Position numbers and translations under genes: made by a program. The notes beneath the pieces were generated by a model. That model made no database searches, was not told the origin of the DNA, and was given only the letters and a program-made list of their open reading frames with translations. A DNA stretch of 64,000 bases from Rubrivivax sp. (lineage in GTDB: Bacteria; Pseudomonadota; Gammaproteobacteria; Burkholderiales; Burkholderiaceae_C): assembly GCA_022843905.1 (NCBI GenBank), contig JALHMT010000021.1, forward strand, positions 32,819 to 96,818, in the 5' to 3' direction. Shown here piece by piece: positions 1 through 7,456 of this stretch (the stretch's first letter is position 1; the number at the start of each line of letters is the position of its first letter).

Positions 1-91
1 CGGGGACTCCGCGGCGCTGGCCCGGACGATGAAGGACGAAGAGGTGATCTACGCGAAGATCGTGAAGACGGCGGGCATCACGGTGAAGTGA
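1..91 (+). CDS. C-terminal end of a Bug/TctC-type solute-binding protein (partial)
   Basis: Only the last 29 codons are inside the window; the reading frame enters at base 2 and stops at TGA 89-91. The visible tail ends in AKIVKTAGITVK, which matches the usual ending of Bug-family (TctC) periplasmic binding proteins, where a helix carrying W/Y-A-x-x-V-K is followed by a short G-I-x-x-strand. Family members bind small carboxylates or other organic acids in the periplasm. Three full-length relatives occur later in the window, each next to catabolic genes, so this one probably belongs to a cluster lying to the left. The family call rests on the tail alone. Confidence 0.55.
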   Translation, partial: GDSAALARTMKDEEVIYAKIVKTAGITVK

Positions 92-228
92 GGGCGGACC
101 GCAGGTACCCCCGGCCTGCGGCTCGGCCTGCTTTCCCGGAGCGCTCCAGCGGCGAAGCTTCCAGGCCGCCACTGCCGAGTTGGGCCTGGCCGACCCGCTG
201 ACCACCTTCGTTGGCAGCGACTCGGCCG

Positions 229-765
229 CTACTTCACCACGCGGTAGACCACCATTGGTTCGGGGGCGGCCATAGCGCGGGCGAAGTCTTCGGCCGTTCG
301 AAGGTCGACGATGCGCGCGCCGGCCGGCAGGGCGGTGGTCGCGGGGGCGGGTGTGGCTTCGGTGTCTTCGATCATCCACGCGCCGACCGCGGTCGATACG
401 GTGCGGAAACGACCGGGCGCGGCCTGCCACTGGCGGGCGCGGTCGGCGTCGGCATCGGCGGCCTGCTGGGCGCCGCCGCCGGGCGGCGCCGCCAGTTCGA
501 GCATCCAGGCGTTGCCGACCTGCACGGCCTTCACCCGGGGGCCGGGCGGCAGCCTGACGGGCCCCAGGTGGCGCCAAGGCGCAGCGGCCCGCATCCCGGC
601 CTGGGCATCGGCCTGGCCTTGGGCGTGGGGGTAGGGCAGCGGCTGTTCGACCTGGGCCAGGCTGCTGCCGACGCAGGCACACAGGGCGGCCACGCCCAGC
701 AGGGCCGGCCAGGCCCTGCCGAGTGCGCCGCTGCGGCCGGCGCGGCCTCGCAGGGGGGATGTCAT
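229..765 (-). CDS. Hypothetical secreted protein
   Basis: 178 residues from ATG 765. I preferred this start over GTG 780 because AAGGA lies seven bases upstream of the ATG. GTG 780 would overlap the stop of the gene upstream (GTGA). The N-terminus is a Sec-type signal: basic residues (RGRAGR), a hydrophobic stretch (WPALLGVAALCACV) and a likely cleavage site after SSLA. The mature part is alanine- and proline-rich with no motif that I recognise. It is the third gene of a minus-strand trio with the protein at 777-1301 and the PEP-CTERM protein at 1292-2224. The shared export signals suggest a joint role at the cell surface, but no function can be assigned. Confidence 0.6.
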   Translation of the reverse strand: MTSPLRGRAGRSGALGRAWPALLGVAALCACVGSSLAQVEQPLPYPHAQGQADAQAGMRAAAPWRHLGPVRLPPGPRVKAVQVGNAWMLELAAPPGGGAQQAADADADRARQWQAAPGRFRTVSTAVGAWMIEDTEATPAPATTALPAGARIVDLRTAEDFARAMAAPEPMVVYRVVK

Positions 766-776
766 GGCCGGGTCCT

Positions 777-1301
777 TCACAGCGTGAGGGTGTGGCCGCT
801 GATCAGGGCCGTGCAGGTGGGTGACACGCTGAAGTCGCTGTGGAAGATGTTCAGCACGATGCCGTCGCCGCCGCTCGGGTCGAAGGGCAGGGCATCGGAG
901 TAGAGCTTCATGTTGGCGCTGCCCGCGTAGATGAATCCGCCGAAGGGTGCCGCGCCGCGGCGTTCCATCGGCACGGCGTTGGCCTGGAGGAAGGTGGCCG
1001 AGGTGGGCCCCGTGAGGCGGGCCACCTGGACGATGACCTGCGGGAAGGAATCGGTGGCGCTGGGCGAAGTGCAGCTCACCGAGACGTACTCGATGATGTA
1101 GCGCTTGCCGGCCGGCGTCGGGAACCTGATGAAGTTGTTGACGACGTTGACGTTGATCGTCGTCTGCCCCCGCTCCATGTAGGGAAAGCGGTCGGGGTTC
1201 TCGACGTTGCGCATCGGGCTCGAGAACTGGGCCTGTGCGGCGCCTGTCACCAGGGCCAGGGCTGCGACGAGGGCAGGGCGAAGGGCGGAAGTCAGGCGCA
1301 T
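777..1301 (-). CDS. Hypothetical secreted protein
   Basis: 174 residues from ATG 1301, with GGAG six bases upstream. A clear Sec signal peptide (MRLTSALRPALVAALALVT) ends near GAAQA. The mature part looks all-beta, with segments such as TINVNVVNNFIRF and YIIEYVSVSC, and holds two cysteines (in VSCTS and SPTCTA) that could pair. The length and pattern recall small secreted beta-sandwich proteins, but I recognise no named family. Its start lies ten bases inside the end of the upstream PEP-CTERM gene and its stop lies just upstream of the next start, so the three genes are probably co-translated. Confidence 0.7.
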   Translation of the reverse strand: MRLTSALRPALVAALALVTGAAQAQFSSPMRNVENPDRFPYMERGQTTINVNVVNNFIRFPTPAGKRYIIEYVSVSCTSPSATDSFPQVIVQVARLTGPTSATFLQANAVPMERRGAAPFGGFIYAGSANMKLYSDALPFDPSGGDGIVLNIFHSDFSVSPTCTALISGHTLTL

Positions 1302-2224
1302 GAAGTTCTCCGTGTGCGTGAAGAAGATGAAAGGCTCAGGGCGGCGAGCAGCGCCGCCAGCAGCAGGGCCGGCGTGCCGGGTTCCGGGATGGGGGGCGGG
1401 GGGGGAGGCGGCGGCGGCGGAATGGCGGCGGCGCGGGTCAGGCCGGCGTTCACGTAGCCGGGCCCGATGGCGCCCACCAGGGCCAGGCTGGCCGCACCGC
1501 TGAGGTCGAAGCGCAGCAGCGACGAGTCGCCCAGGAAGTCGCTGGCGATGACCTCGAACAGACCGGCGTCGTCGTCCCAGGCCAGCCCGCCCTGGAAGGC
1601 CAGGCTGCCGTCGCCCAGTTCGAACAGCGGCGTGGCCAGCCCCGTGGTGATATCGATCTGCTGCAACAGGCGCTGCACGCCGAAGGCGTCGGCCGAGATG
1701 CCGAACAGCAGGTCGGGCGATGCGCCGAAAGTCAGGCCGCCCATGAAGGCCAGGCCCAGCGGGCCGACCACGCTGCTGCTGCCGTCCGGCGTCACGCGCA
1801 GCAGGGTCGAGTCGCCGAGGAACGAGGTGCTTGCGGCGTAGAAGGCGTCTTCCGACGGCCGGTAGCTCAGGCCCGTCACGCCGCTGCCCAATGCACCCAG
1901 CGGGGTGAGCGTGGCGGCGCTGCTGCCGTCGAAAGAGACCAGGCTGCTCTGGCCCTGGGAGTCGTTGGCCACGGCATAGAAGCGGCTGTCGGCCGGGCGC
2001 CAGCTCAGGCCGTTGTAGGCCGCGCTGCCGTCGCCGAGGGCGAACGACGGCGTCGGGCTGCCGCCGGCGTCGAGCTGCGTCAGCACGCGGCCCACGCCGA
2101 AGGCGTCGGGCCCCAGCGTGGCGAGCGCGGCCGCTGCGTGCTGCCAGGGGGCGATCCAGGTGGACAGGCCGAGGAGCAGCGCGCAGGCGACGCGTTTCGG
2201 CGGGGACAGGGCGAGACGGATCAT
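1292..2224 (-). CDS. PEP-CTERM sorting-domain protein with propeller-like repeats
   Basis: 310 residues from ATG 2224 (GGAAGG eight bases upstream). ATG 2272 is also possible but would lengthen the signal peptide. The order is: signal peptide (residues 1-33); a body with repeated blocks containing LGDGS, a Trp or Phe, and GDSSLLRF-like strands, resembling a beta-propeller; a proline run of about ten residues; then a PEP-CTERM tail (PEPG, a hydrophobic helix LLLAALLAALS, and RTRR). In this family the tail is recognised by an exosortase of the envelope; no exosortase gene is in the window. It is the first gene of a three-gene minus-strand operon of exported proteins. The ligand is unknown. Confidence 0.8.
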   Translation of the reverse strand: MIRLALSPPKRVACALLLGLSTWIAPWQHAAAALATLGPDAFGVGRVLTQLDAGGSPTPSFALGDGSAAYNGLSWRPADSRFYAVANDSQGQSSLVSFDGSSAATLTPLGALGSGVTGLSYRPSEDAFYAASTSFLGDSTLLRVTPDGSSSVVGPLGLAFMGGLTFGASPDLLFGISADAFGVQRLLQQIDITTGLATPLFELGDGSLAFQGGLAWDDDAGLFEVIASDFLGDSSLLRFDLSGAASLALVGAIGPGYVNAGLTRAAAIPPPPPPPPPPIPEPGTPALLLAALLAALSLSSSSRTRRTSCA

Positions 2225-2357
2225 GAGGGCGGCCTTCCGGAGACGAACGGGTCCGACGGCCGCAGGGTTCATCCGTTTGGCCGTCTCCCTTGTCAGGACG
2301 GCGGGAAGCACACCAACCGGACAGGGTGGGTGCATCGAACCCCGCGACCCGGGGGGG

Positions 2358-2849
2358 TCAGATCGGCGCGATGATCGAATTCGCGATCAGGTCGTTGTCG
2401 AAGATGCAGTGCCGCTCGGCGAAGCGCAGGCCTTCGGGCGTGCGCACGATGCGGTCGACGTAGCGGCCGGTGCTCAGGATCTCGGGCATCGCGTCGCGCT
2501 TGGTGCGCAGCACCACGTAGCTGGCTTCGCTGCGGATGCCTTCGTCGCCGGCCTCCAGCACGCGCGGCGCGCCGACCACGTGGCGCTGCCAGTAGGGGTC
2601 GTGGTAGATGGTGTCGACGACGCCGTGCACGCGGTCCATCAGCATGGCGCGGCTCTCGAAGGCCAGCGTGCACAGCGGCAGCCCGCGCTCGAAGTTCTCG
2701 CGCGACTGCAGCCTGTAGCTGCACACCTCGGTGAAGAAGCCGGGCCAGCGGTGCAGCTCGCCCTGGTCGAGCGCCATCGCGTAGTCGGCGTACAGCGCCT
2801 GCAGCGCCAGCCAGTCCTCGAAGCCGATGTGCGGGGTGGCGCTGCCCAT
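2358..2849 (-). CDS. Aromatic-ring-hydroxylating dioxygenase, beta (small) subunit
   Basis: 163 residues, the usual length for this cone-fold, NTF2-like subunit of Rieske non-haem iron oxygenases. The N-terminal helix (LQALYADYAMALD), the tract CSYRLQSRENFERG, the strand DTIYHDPYWQRH and the C-terminal RHCIFDNDLIANSI are typical of small subunits of the salicylate/anthranilate type. The beta subunit is structural and supports the alpha hexamer. Its ATG lies inside the alpha stop (TGATG, one base shared), so the two are translated together. A start further upstream in the same frame would only read through alpha in another frame and is rejected. Confidence 0.85.
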   Translation of the reverse strand: MGSATPHIGFEDWLALQALYADYAMALDQGELHRWPGFFTEVCSYRLQSRENFERGLPLCTLAFESRAMLMDRVHGVVDTIYHDPYWQRHVVGAPRVLEAGDEGIRSEASYVVLRTKRDAMPEILSTGRYVDRIVRTPEGLRFAERHCIFDNDLIANSIIAPI

Positions 2850-4144
2850 CACAGCTCCATCACCCGGCGCCAGTAGTCGTACATGCCGCGGATCAGCGTC
2901 TCGGTCACCATGTGCTCGGTGGGCCGCGCGTCGCGGCCGTCGAGTTCGCTGACGGTGCGTGCGTCGGGGTGCGCCTCGAAGGCCTGTTGCACGAATTCGA
3001 TGACCTCGCCGTCGTCGGCCGAGACATAACCCGCGGGTCCGAACAGGTTGGCCTGGCGCAGGCGTCGTCGGGTCATCTCCTGGCTGTCGTCGGCGAAGCC
3101 GAAGTGCGTCCAGACGAAGTCGAACACGCCGGGGGCCACCGGCTGGATGTGGCGCGTGGACAGCGAGTTCACCTGCTGCTGGATGATGACGCTGGGGAAC
3201 AGCGTCATCATCACCACGGTGGGGCCGTTCCACCAGGGCTCGGGCACCACGTCGAGCTGGCGCGGGTCGTGCAGCTTCATGTCGGCGCGGAAGCTCGTCA
3301 CGCCTTCGGTCACGGACGCGCTGCCGCCGTCGTTGCGGCGCGAGACCATGCAGGCGTGGCGGTGGTGGCGGTCCATCACCATGCGGCTCTTCTGGTCGGC
3401 GCGCCACAGCCCGAAGGTGACGAACCAGGTGTGCAGCAGGCCGGCGTGGTAGGGGTCCTTGATGTTCTCCTGCATCAGCTTCCAGTTGGCCGGGATGCGC
3501 TGGCGGTTGTAGCCCAGCAGCTGCAGGGGCCGGCCGTGGAACACGCGGTCGAAGTAGGGCAGCACCTCGGGGCCCAGGTAGTCCTCGAAGGGCTCGACCG
3601 CGTGATCGAAGCTGGCGAACACCGCGCCGCCGCGGCAGGCCACCTTCAGCTTGGTCAGGCCGTGGTCGGCCGTCGAGAAGTCCTCGGGCATGCCGCCCTG
3701 CACCTCGACCGTGTCGCCGTCCTGCCGCTTCACGCCGCGCCTGAAGGGCAGGCCGGCCAGGTCGCCCTGCAGCGTGTAGCTCCACTGGTGGTAGGGGCAG
3801 ACGAAGGTCTTGCGGTTGCCGTGCCGCTCGCGGCAGAAGGCCACGCCGCGGTGCGCGCAGCGGTTCTCCACGACGCGGATCTCGCCGCCGCGGTCGCGCA
3901 CCAGGATCACGCTGCGTTCGCCCAGCACCGTGCGCTTGAAGTCGCCGGGGTTGGGCACCTCGCACTCCAGGCCCACGTAGCACCAGTGGCCGCGGTAGAA
4001 GAAGCGCTCCAGCTCCTGGCGGTAGACCTCGGCATCGGTGTAGACCCAGCCCGGCGCCCGGCTGGTGGGGGCGTCGCCCCAGCGCGAAGGCATCCGGACA
4101 ACCGGGGAAGTCGGGGGCGGGATGAGCGGATCAGGGGCGTTCAT
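2849..4144 (-). CDS. Rieske aromatic-ring-hydroxylating oxygenase, alpha (large) subunit
   Basis: 431 residues. The Rieske 2Fe-2S ligands are visible as C96-x-H98 and C116-x2-H119. The mononuclear iron site follows as D230-P-Y-H233-x4-H238. The stretch LLHTWFVTFGLWRAD after the second iron histidine closely resembles large subunits of salicylate 5-hydroxylase (NagG) and anthranilate dioxygenase (AndAc), as I remember them, so a hydroxylated or carboxylated aromatic is the likely substrate. No ferredoxin or reductase gene lies nearby, so electrons must come from components encoded elsewhere. Only 20 bases separate its start from the divergent zinc-ribbon gene at 4165. Confidence 0.85.
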   Translation of the reverse strand: MNAPDPLIPPPTSPVVRMPSRWGDAPTSRAPGWVYTDAEVYRQELERFFYRGHWCYVGLECEVPNPGDFKRTVLGERSVILVRDRGGEIRVVENRCAHRGVAFCRERHGNRKTFVCPYHQWSYTLQGDLAGLPFRRGVKRQDGDTVEVQGGMPEDFSTADHGLTKLKVACRGGAVFASFDHAVEPFEDYLGPEVLPYFDRVFHGRPLQLLGYNRQRIPANWKLMQENIKDPYHAGLLHTWFVTFGLWRADQKSRMVMDRHHRHACMVSRRNDGGSASVTEGVTSFRADMKLHDPRQLDVVPEPWWNGPTVVMMTLFPSVIIQQQVNSLSTRHIQPVAPGVFDFVWTHFGFADDSQEMTRRRLRQANLFGPAGYVSADDGEVIEFVQQAFEAHPDARTVSELDGRDARPTEHMVTETLIRGMYDYWRRVMEL

Positions 4145-4164
4145 GGGTACATTCTGGAGCCGTC

Positions 4165-4404
4165 ATGACGAATGTCCCACCACGTTTTCGCTGCCCTGCC
4201 TGCGGCTTCGCCGTGTTCAACCGTCGCGTGCCGCACTGCGAGCGCTGCCACGTGGCGCTGCCGCCCTCGTTGCTGTTCGACGCCGAGGATCTGCAGCGCC
4301 TGGAGGACGAGGCGCAGCGCCTGCAGAGGGTCCGCGACGATCTGGCGCGCGAGGACGAAGCGGAACAGGCGCGCAGACGGCATCGCCGCGGCGGTGGCGG
4401 GTGA
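4165..4404 (+). CDS. Small zinc-ribbon protein
   Basis: 79 residues from ATG 4165, with GGAG seven bases upstream. Two CxxC pairs (CPAC at the N-terminus and CERC about 17 residues later) form a likely zinc ribbon. They are followed by an acidic and basic helical tail (LQRLEDEAQRLQRVRDDL, then RRRHRR) that could form a coiled coil. I recognise no named family. It is transcribed away from the oxygenase alpha gene with only 20 bases between the two starts, so the promoters must overlap or lie in the neighbouring coding sequence. GC composition is like its neighbours. Confidence 0.6.
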   Translation: MTNVPPRFRCPACGFAVFNRRVPHCERCHVALPPSLLFDAEDLQRLEDEAQRLQRVRDDLAREDEAEQARRRHRRGGGG

Positions 4405-4447
4405 AGGCGACCGCCCTCATGGGCTCACTCCGGAGGCATGATCGAGC

Positions 4448-4933
4448 ATGATCCATATCCGTGACATCGACCACCTCGTGCTGCGCGTGACCGACCTCGA
4501 CCGCATGCTGGCCTTCTACTGCGGTGTGCTGGGCTGCAGCGTCGAGAGGCGGCGCGACGACCTCGGGCTGGTGCAGCTGCGCGCTGGCCGCAGCATGATC
4601 GACCTCGTGCCCGTCGATGGCCCGCAGGGCCGCGCCGGAGGCGCTGCGCCGGGCGCGCAAGCCCGCAACCTCGATCACTTCTGCGTGCGGGTCGACCCCT
4701 TCGACGAGGCCGCGATACGGCGTGAACTGGCCGCGGCCGGCATCGACAGCGGACCGGCCCGGACGCGTTTCGGGGCCGAAGGCGAGGGCCCGTCGATCTA
4801 CGTCGACGACCCCGAAGGCAACGTCGTCGAGCTGAAGGGCCCGCCCACGGCCGCGTCCACCGAACAGATGAGCGCGCCGGGCCGCTCCCAAGCGCTCATC
4901 CCGGAGTGCGAAGCACGGAGGGAAGTCAGATGA
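4448..4933 (+). CDS. VOC-superfamily (glyoxalase/dioxygenase-fold) protein
   Basis: 161 residues from ATG 4448, with GGAGG eleven bases upstream. One vicinal-oxygen-chelate unit is visible: IDHLVLRVTDLDR at the start, LDHFCVRV in the middle and DPEGNVVELKG at the end. The metal ligands expected for the fold are all present (His in IDH, His in LDH, Glu in VEL). Members include glyoxalase I, fosfomycin-resistance enzymes and ring-cleavage dioxygenases; this single-domain form cannot be assigned a substrate. The last 25 or so residues are an unstructured tail. The stop overlaps the start of the next gene (ATGA), so it is coupled to the cupin. Confidence 0.75.
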   Translation: MIHIRDIDHLVLRVTDLDRMLAFYCGVLGCSVERRRDDLGLVQLRAGRSMIDLVPVDGPQGRAGGAAPGAQARNLDHFCVRVDPFDEAAIRRELAAAGIDSGPARTRFGAEGEGPSIYVDDPEGNVVELKGPPTAASTEQMSAPGRSQALIPECEARREVR

Positions 4934-5409
4934 GCGCGACGCCGCCTGTCCATCCCCCCGTGGCCGTGGAATCGCTGCCCGCGGAGTCCGGCACCGGCTA
5001 CCCCGAGCCCTTTCGCAGCCGCATGGGCGGCGCCAGCTGGCGCTCCCTGGGCGACCCGTTCGGCCTGACGCAGTTCGGCGTCAGCCACGACACGCTGCAG
5101 CCGGGCGCTTCGTCGTCGGTACGTCACTGGCACACGCTGGCCGACGAATGGCTGTACGTGCTGGAAGGCGAACTGGTGCTGCGCACCGACGACGGCGAGA
5201 CCCTCATGCGCCCCGGCATGTGTGCAGGCTTCAAGGCGGGTGAGCGAAACGGCCACCAGCTGCTGAACCGCAGCGCGGCCGAGGCCAAGTTCATCGTGGT
5301 CGGCTCGCGCGTCCCGGGCGACCTGCCGATGTACCCCGACGACGACCTGGCCGTCTTCGTGACCGAAGCGGGGCGATCCTTCGTGCACAAGGACGGCACG
5401 CGGTACTGA
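4930..5409 (+). CDS. Cupin-domain protein
   Basis: 159 residues from ATG 4930, which overlaps the stop of the VOC gene (ATGA) and has GGAGGG upstream. An upstream in-frame ATG at 4906 lies inside the VOC gene and is less likely. The cupin motif 1 is HWHTLADEWLYVLEGE and motif 2 is the PGMCAGFKAGERNGHQL segment, giving the usual His/His/Glu/His metal set. The sequence resembles small cupins of the COG3837 group with no established substrate. The VOC-cupin pair may act on the same small molecule, but that is inference. Confidence 0.7.
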   Translation: MSATPPVHPPVAVESLPAESGTGYPEPFRSRMGGASWRSLGDPFGLTQFGVSHDTLQPGASSSVRHWHTLADEWLYVLEGELVLRTDDGETLMRPGMCAGFKAGERNGHQLLNRSAAEAKFIVVGSRVPGDLPMYPDDDLAVFVTEAGRSFVHKDGTRY

Positions 5410-5414
5410 AGCCC

Positions 5415-5470
5415 CCGGGCCAGGCGGCCTCCGGCCGCCCCCGCGGGCTGGCCAGGGGGCCGGCCGAGCC
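5415..5470. repeat. Degenerate copy of the GC-rich three-stem intergenic repeat
   Basis: The stretch carries the inverted pair GGCGGCCTCCGGCCGCC, a G-run of five and a GGCCGG pair, in the same order as the repeats at 9065 and 20173 but less regular. It lies between the cupin gene and the promoter of the ureide operon and may help end transcription of the cupin gene. Confidence 0.35.
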
Positions 5471-5551
5471 GTCACCTTGAAAGCGCCCGCTGCGCCGCGA
5501 CCAGCGGCCAGGTGAACGGCTGGCGTGGCACGGAAGGTGCTTGCGTTCTGG

Positions 5552-5563
5552 CTGGTATACCAG
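5552..5563. promoter_or_regulatory. Palindromic operator of the GntR/FCD type before the ureide operon
   Basis: CTGGTATACCAG is a perfect 12-base palindrome 13 bases before the atzF start. Regulators of the GntR/FadR (FCD) group typically bind TGGTnnACCA-type palindromes. A GntR/FCD gene (22241-22957) closes the operon that begins here. The site sits where a bound repressor would block transcription. I found no second copy of this palindrome in the window by eye. Confidence 0.6.
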
Positions 5564-5576
5564 AACGTGCACCAGC

Positions 5577-7424
5577 ATGGCGCTCCAGGAAAATCAACTG
5601 CTCACCGTCGAAGACTGGCTCGCTGCCTGCCGCGAAGGCGCTCCGGTGCTCGACCTCGTGGCCGCCCGTGCGCAGCGCCTGCTGGGCGACAGTCCGGCGG
5701 TGGCGTGGATCCATCGGGCCGGCCCGGAAGACCTGCGACAGCGACTGCAGGCGCTGGAGCTGATCGCTGCCGCGGCCCCCAGCCGCGCCGCCCTGCTGGC
5801 CGCGCACCCGCTGTTCGGCGTGCCCTTCGTGGTGAAGGACAACATCGACGTCGCCGGCTGGCCCACCACCGCGGCCTGCCCCGATTTCGGCTACCTGCCC
5901 GCGCAAAGCGCCACCGTGGTGCGCAAGCTGCTCGATGCCGGTGCGGTGCTGCTGGGCAAGAGCAATCTCGACCAGTTCGCCACCGGTCTGGTGGGGACGC
6001 GTTCGCCGCACGGCGCCCCCAGCTGCGTGTTCGCGGCAGACCGCATCAGCGGCGGCTCCAGTTCGGGTTCGTCGGTGCTGGTGGGTCGCGGCGACGTGGC
6101 CTTTTCGCTGGGCACCGACACCGCCGGCTCGGGCCGCGTGCCGGCCGGCTTCAACCAGGTGGTCGGCCTGAAGCCGACGCCCGGTCGGGTCAGCACGGCC
6201 GGTGTGCTGCCGGCCTGCCGCAGCATCGACTGCGTGTCGGTCTTCGCGCTGACGGTCGACGACGCCGCCACCGTGCTCGCCGTCATCGAAGGGCCCGACG
6301 GGGCCGATGAGTTCAGCCGCTTCGAAACCGGTCCTGCGGTCCTGGCCGGCAAGGCGCCAGGGGCCCGGCTGCGCGTGGGCGTGCCGGCCATCCCCGTGCT
6401 GGGAGAGTTCTACACCGCGCCCTGGCAGGCCGCGCTGCGCCGGCTGGAGTCGCTGGGCGCCGAGGTCGTGCCCGTCGACTTCACGGTCTTGCACCAGACG
6501 GCCGACCTGCTCTACGAAGGGCCCTGGGTCGCCGAGCGTTATGCCGTGATCGAGGCGCTGCTGCGCGACAGCCCGCAGTCGCTGGACGCCACGGTGCGCA
6601 AGGTCATCCAGCGCGCCGAAGGCCTGACGGCGGTGGACACCTTCCGCGCCATGTACACGCTGCAGAGGCGGCGCAGCCAGCTTGCCGCGCTGTGGGGCGA
6701 CATCGACCTGTTGATGGTGCCCACGGCACCACGCCATCCCAGCCACGAAGAGGTCGCCTCCGACCCGGTGGGCACCAATTCGATGCTGGGCACGTACACC
6801 AACTTCGTGAATCTGCTCGGCTGGAGTGCATTGGCGCTGCCTTCGGGGACGACCACCGAAGGCCTGCCCTTCGGCGTGACCTTCATCGGACCGCCGGCCG
6901 CCGACGCCGCGCTGGTGTCCTGGGGGCGCCAGTGGGCCCGGGCCGCCGCGATGCCGCTGGGGTCCACGGGTCGCCGTGGCCCGTCGTCGCAGACGGGCCT
7001 GCTGCCCGGCAGCGAGGCGACGATGCCGCTGGCCGTGGTCGGTGCGCATCTCTCGGGCCTGCCGCTGAACGGTCAGCTCACCGAGCGCGGCGCGCGGCTG
7101 CTGCGCGCCACGCGGACCGCGGCGTGCTACCGCCTCTTCGCGCTGCCGGGCACCGTGCCGCCCAAGCCCGGCCTGTTGCGTGTGGCCGAAGGCGGCCAGG
7201 CCATCGAGATCGAGGTGTGGGCCATGCCGCAGGCCGCCCTGGGCTCGTTTCTTGCGCTGGTGCCGTCGCCTCTGGGGCTGGGCACGCTGGTGCTGGAAGA
7301 CGGCACCGCCGTGCACGGCTTCATCTGCGAGCCCTTCGCGCTGCAGGGTGCGCTGGACGTGACCGACTTCGGGGGTTGGCGCGCCTATGTCGCTTCCCGC
7401 CGGAACAGCCCCGCCGCTGATTGA
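5577..7424 (+). CDS. atzF: Allophanate hydrolase
   Basis: 615 residues from ATG 5577. The family enzyme hydrolyses allophanate (urea carboxylate), and the related dicarboxyurea, to ammonia and carbon dioxide, the last step of s-triazine, biuret and some urea pathways. The amidase-signature domain fills residues 1 to about 430, with catalytic Lys87 (VVKDNID), the serine cluster GGSSSGS (159-165) and nucleophile Ser185 (DTAGSGR). The C-terminal domain that marks allophanate hydrolases is present (HLSGLPLNGQL, then CYRLFALPGT and GLGTLVLEDG). The gene opens a 17-gene plus-strand operon and has the GntR-type palindrome just upstream. Confidence 0.9.
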   Translation: MALQENQLLTVEDWLAACREGAPVLDLVAARAQRLLGDSPAVAWIHRAGPEDLRQRLQALELIAAAAPSRAALLAAHPLFGVPFVVKDNIDVAGWPTTAACPDFGYLPAQSATVVRKLLDAGAVLLGKSNLDQFATGLVGTRSPHGAPSCVFAADRISGGSSSGSSVLVGRGDVAFSLGTDTAGSGRVPAGFNQVVGLKPTPGRVSTAGVLPACRSIDCVSVFALTVDDAATVLAVIEGPDGADEFSRFETGPAVLAGKAPGARLRVGVPAIPVLGEFYTAPWQAALRRLESLGAEVVPVDFTVLHQTADLLYEGPWVAERYAVIEALLRDSPQSLDATVRKVIQRAEGLTAVDTFRAMYTLQRRRSQLAALWGDIDLLMVPTAPRHPSHEEVASDPVGTNSMLGTYTNFVNLLGWSALALPSGTTTEGLPFGVTFIGPPAADAALVSWGRQWARAAAMPLGSTGRRGPSSQTGLLPGSEATMPLAVVGAHLSGLPLNGQLTERGARLLRATRTAACYRLFALPGTVPPKPGLLRVAEGGQAIEIEVWAMPQAALGSFLALVPSPLGLGTLVLEDGTAVHGFICEPFALQGALDVTDFGGWRAYVASRRNSPAAD

Positions 7425-7456
7425 TGAACGCTGAACGATCCACCAAGGAGCATCGA

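Noticed and set aside
92..228. Possible gene remnant between the first partial gene and the secreted-protein operon
   Set aside because: All frames are short and broken and I see no family match; it is treated as plain intergenic sequence between convergent genes.
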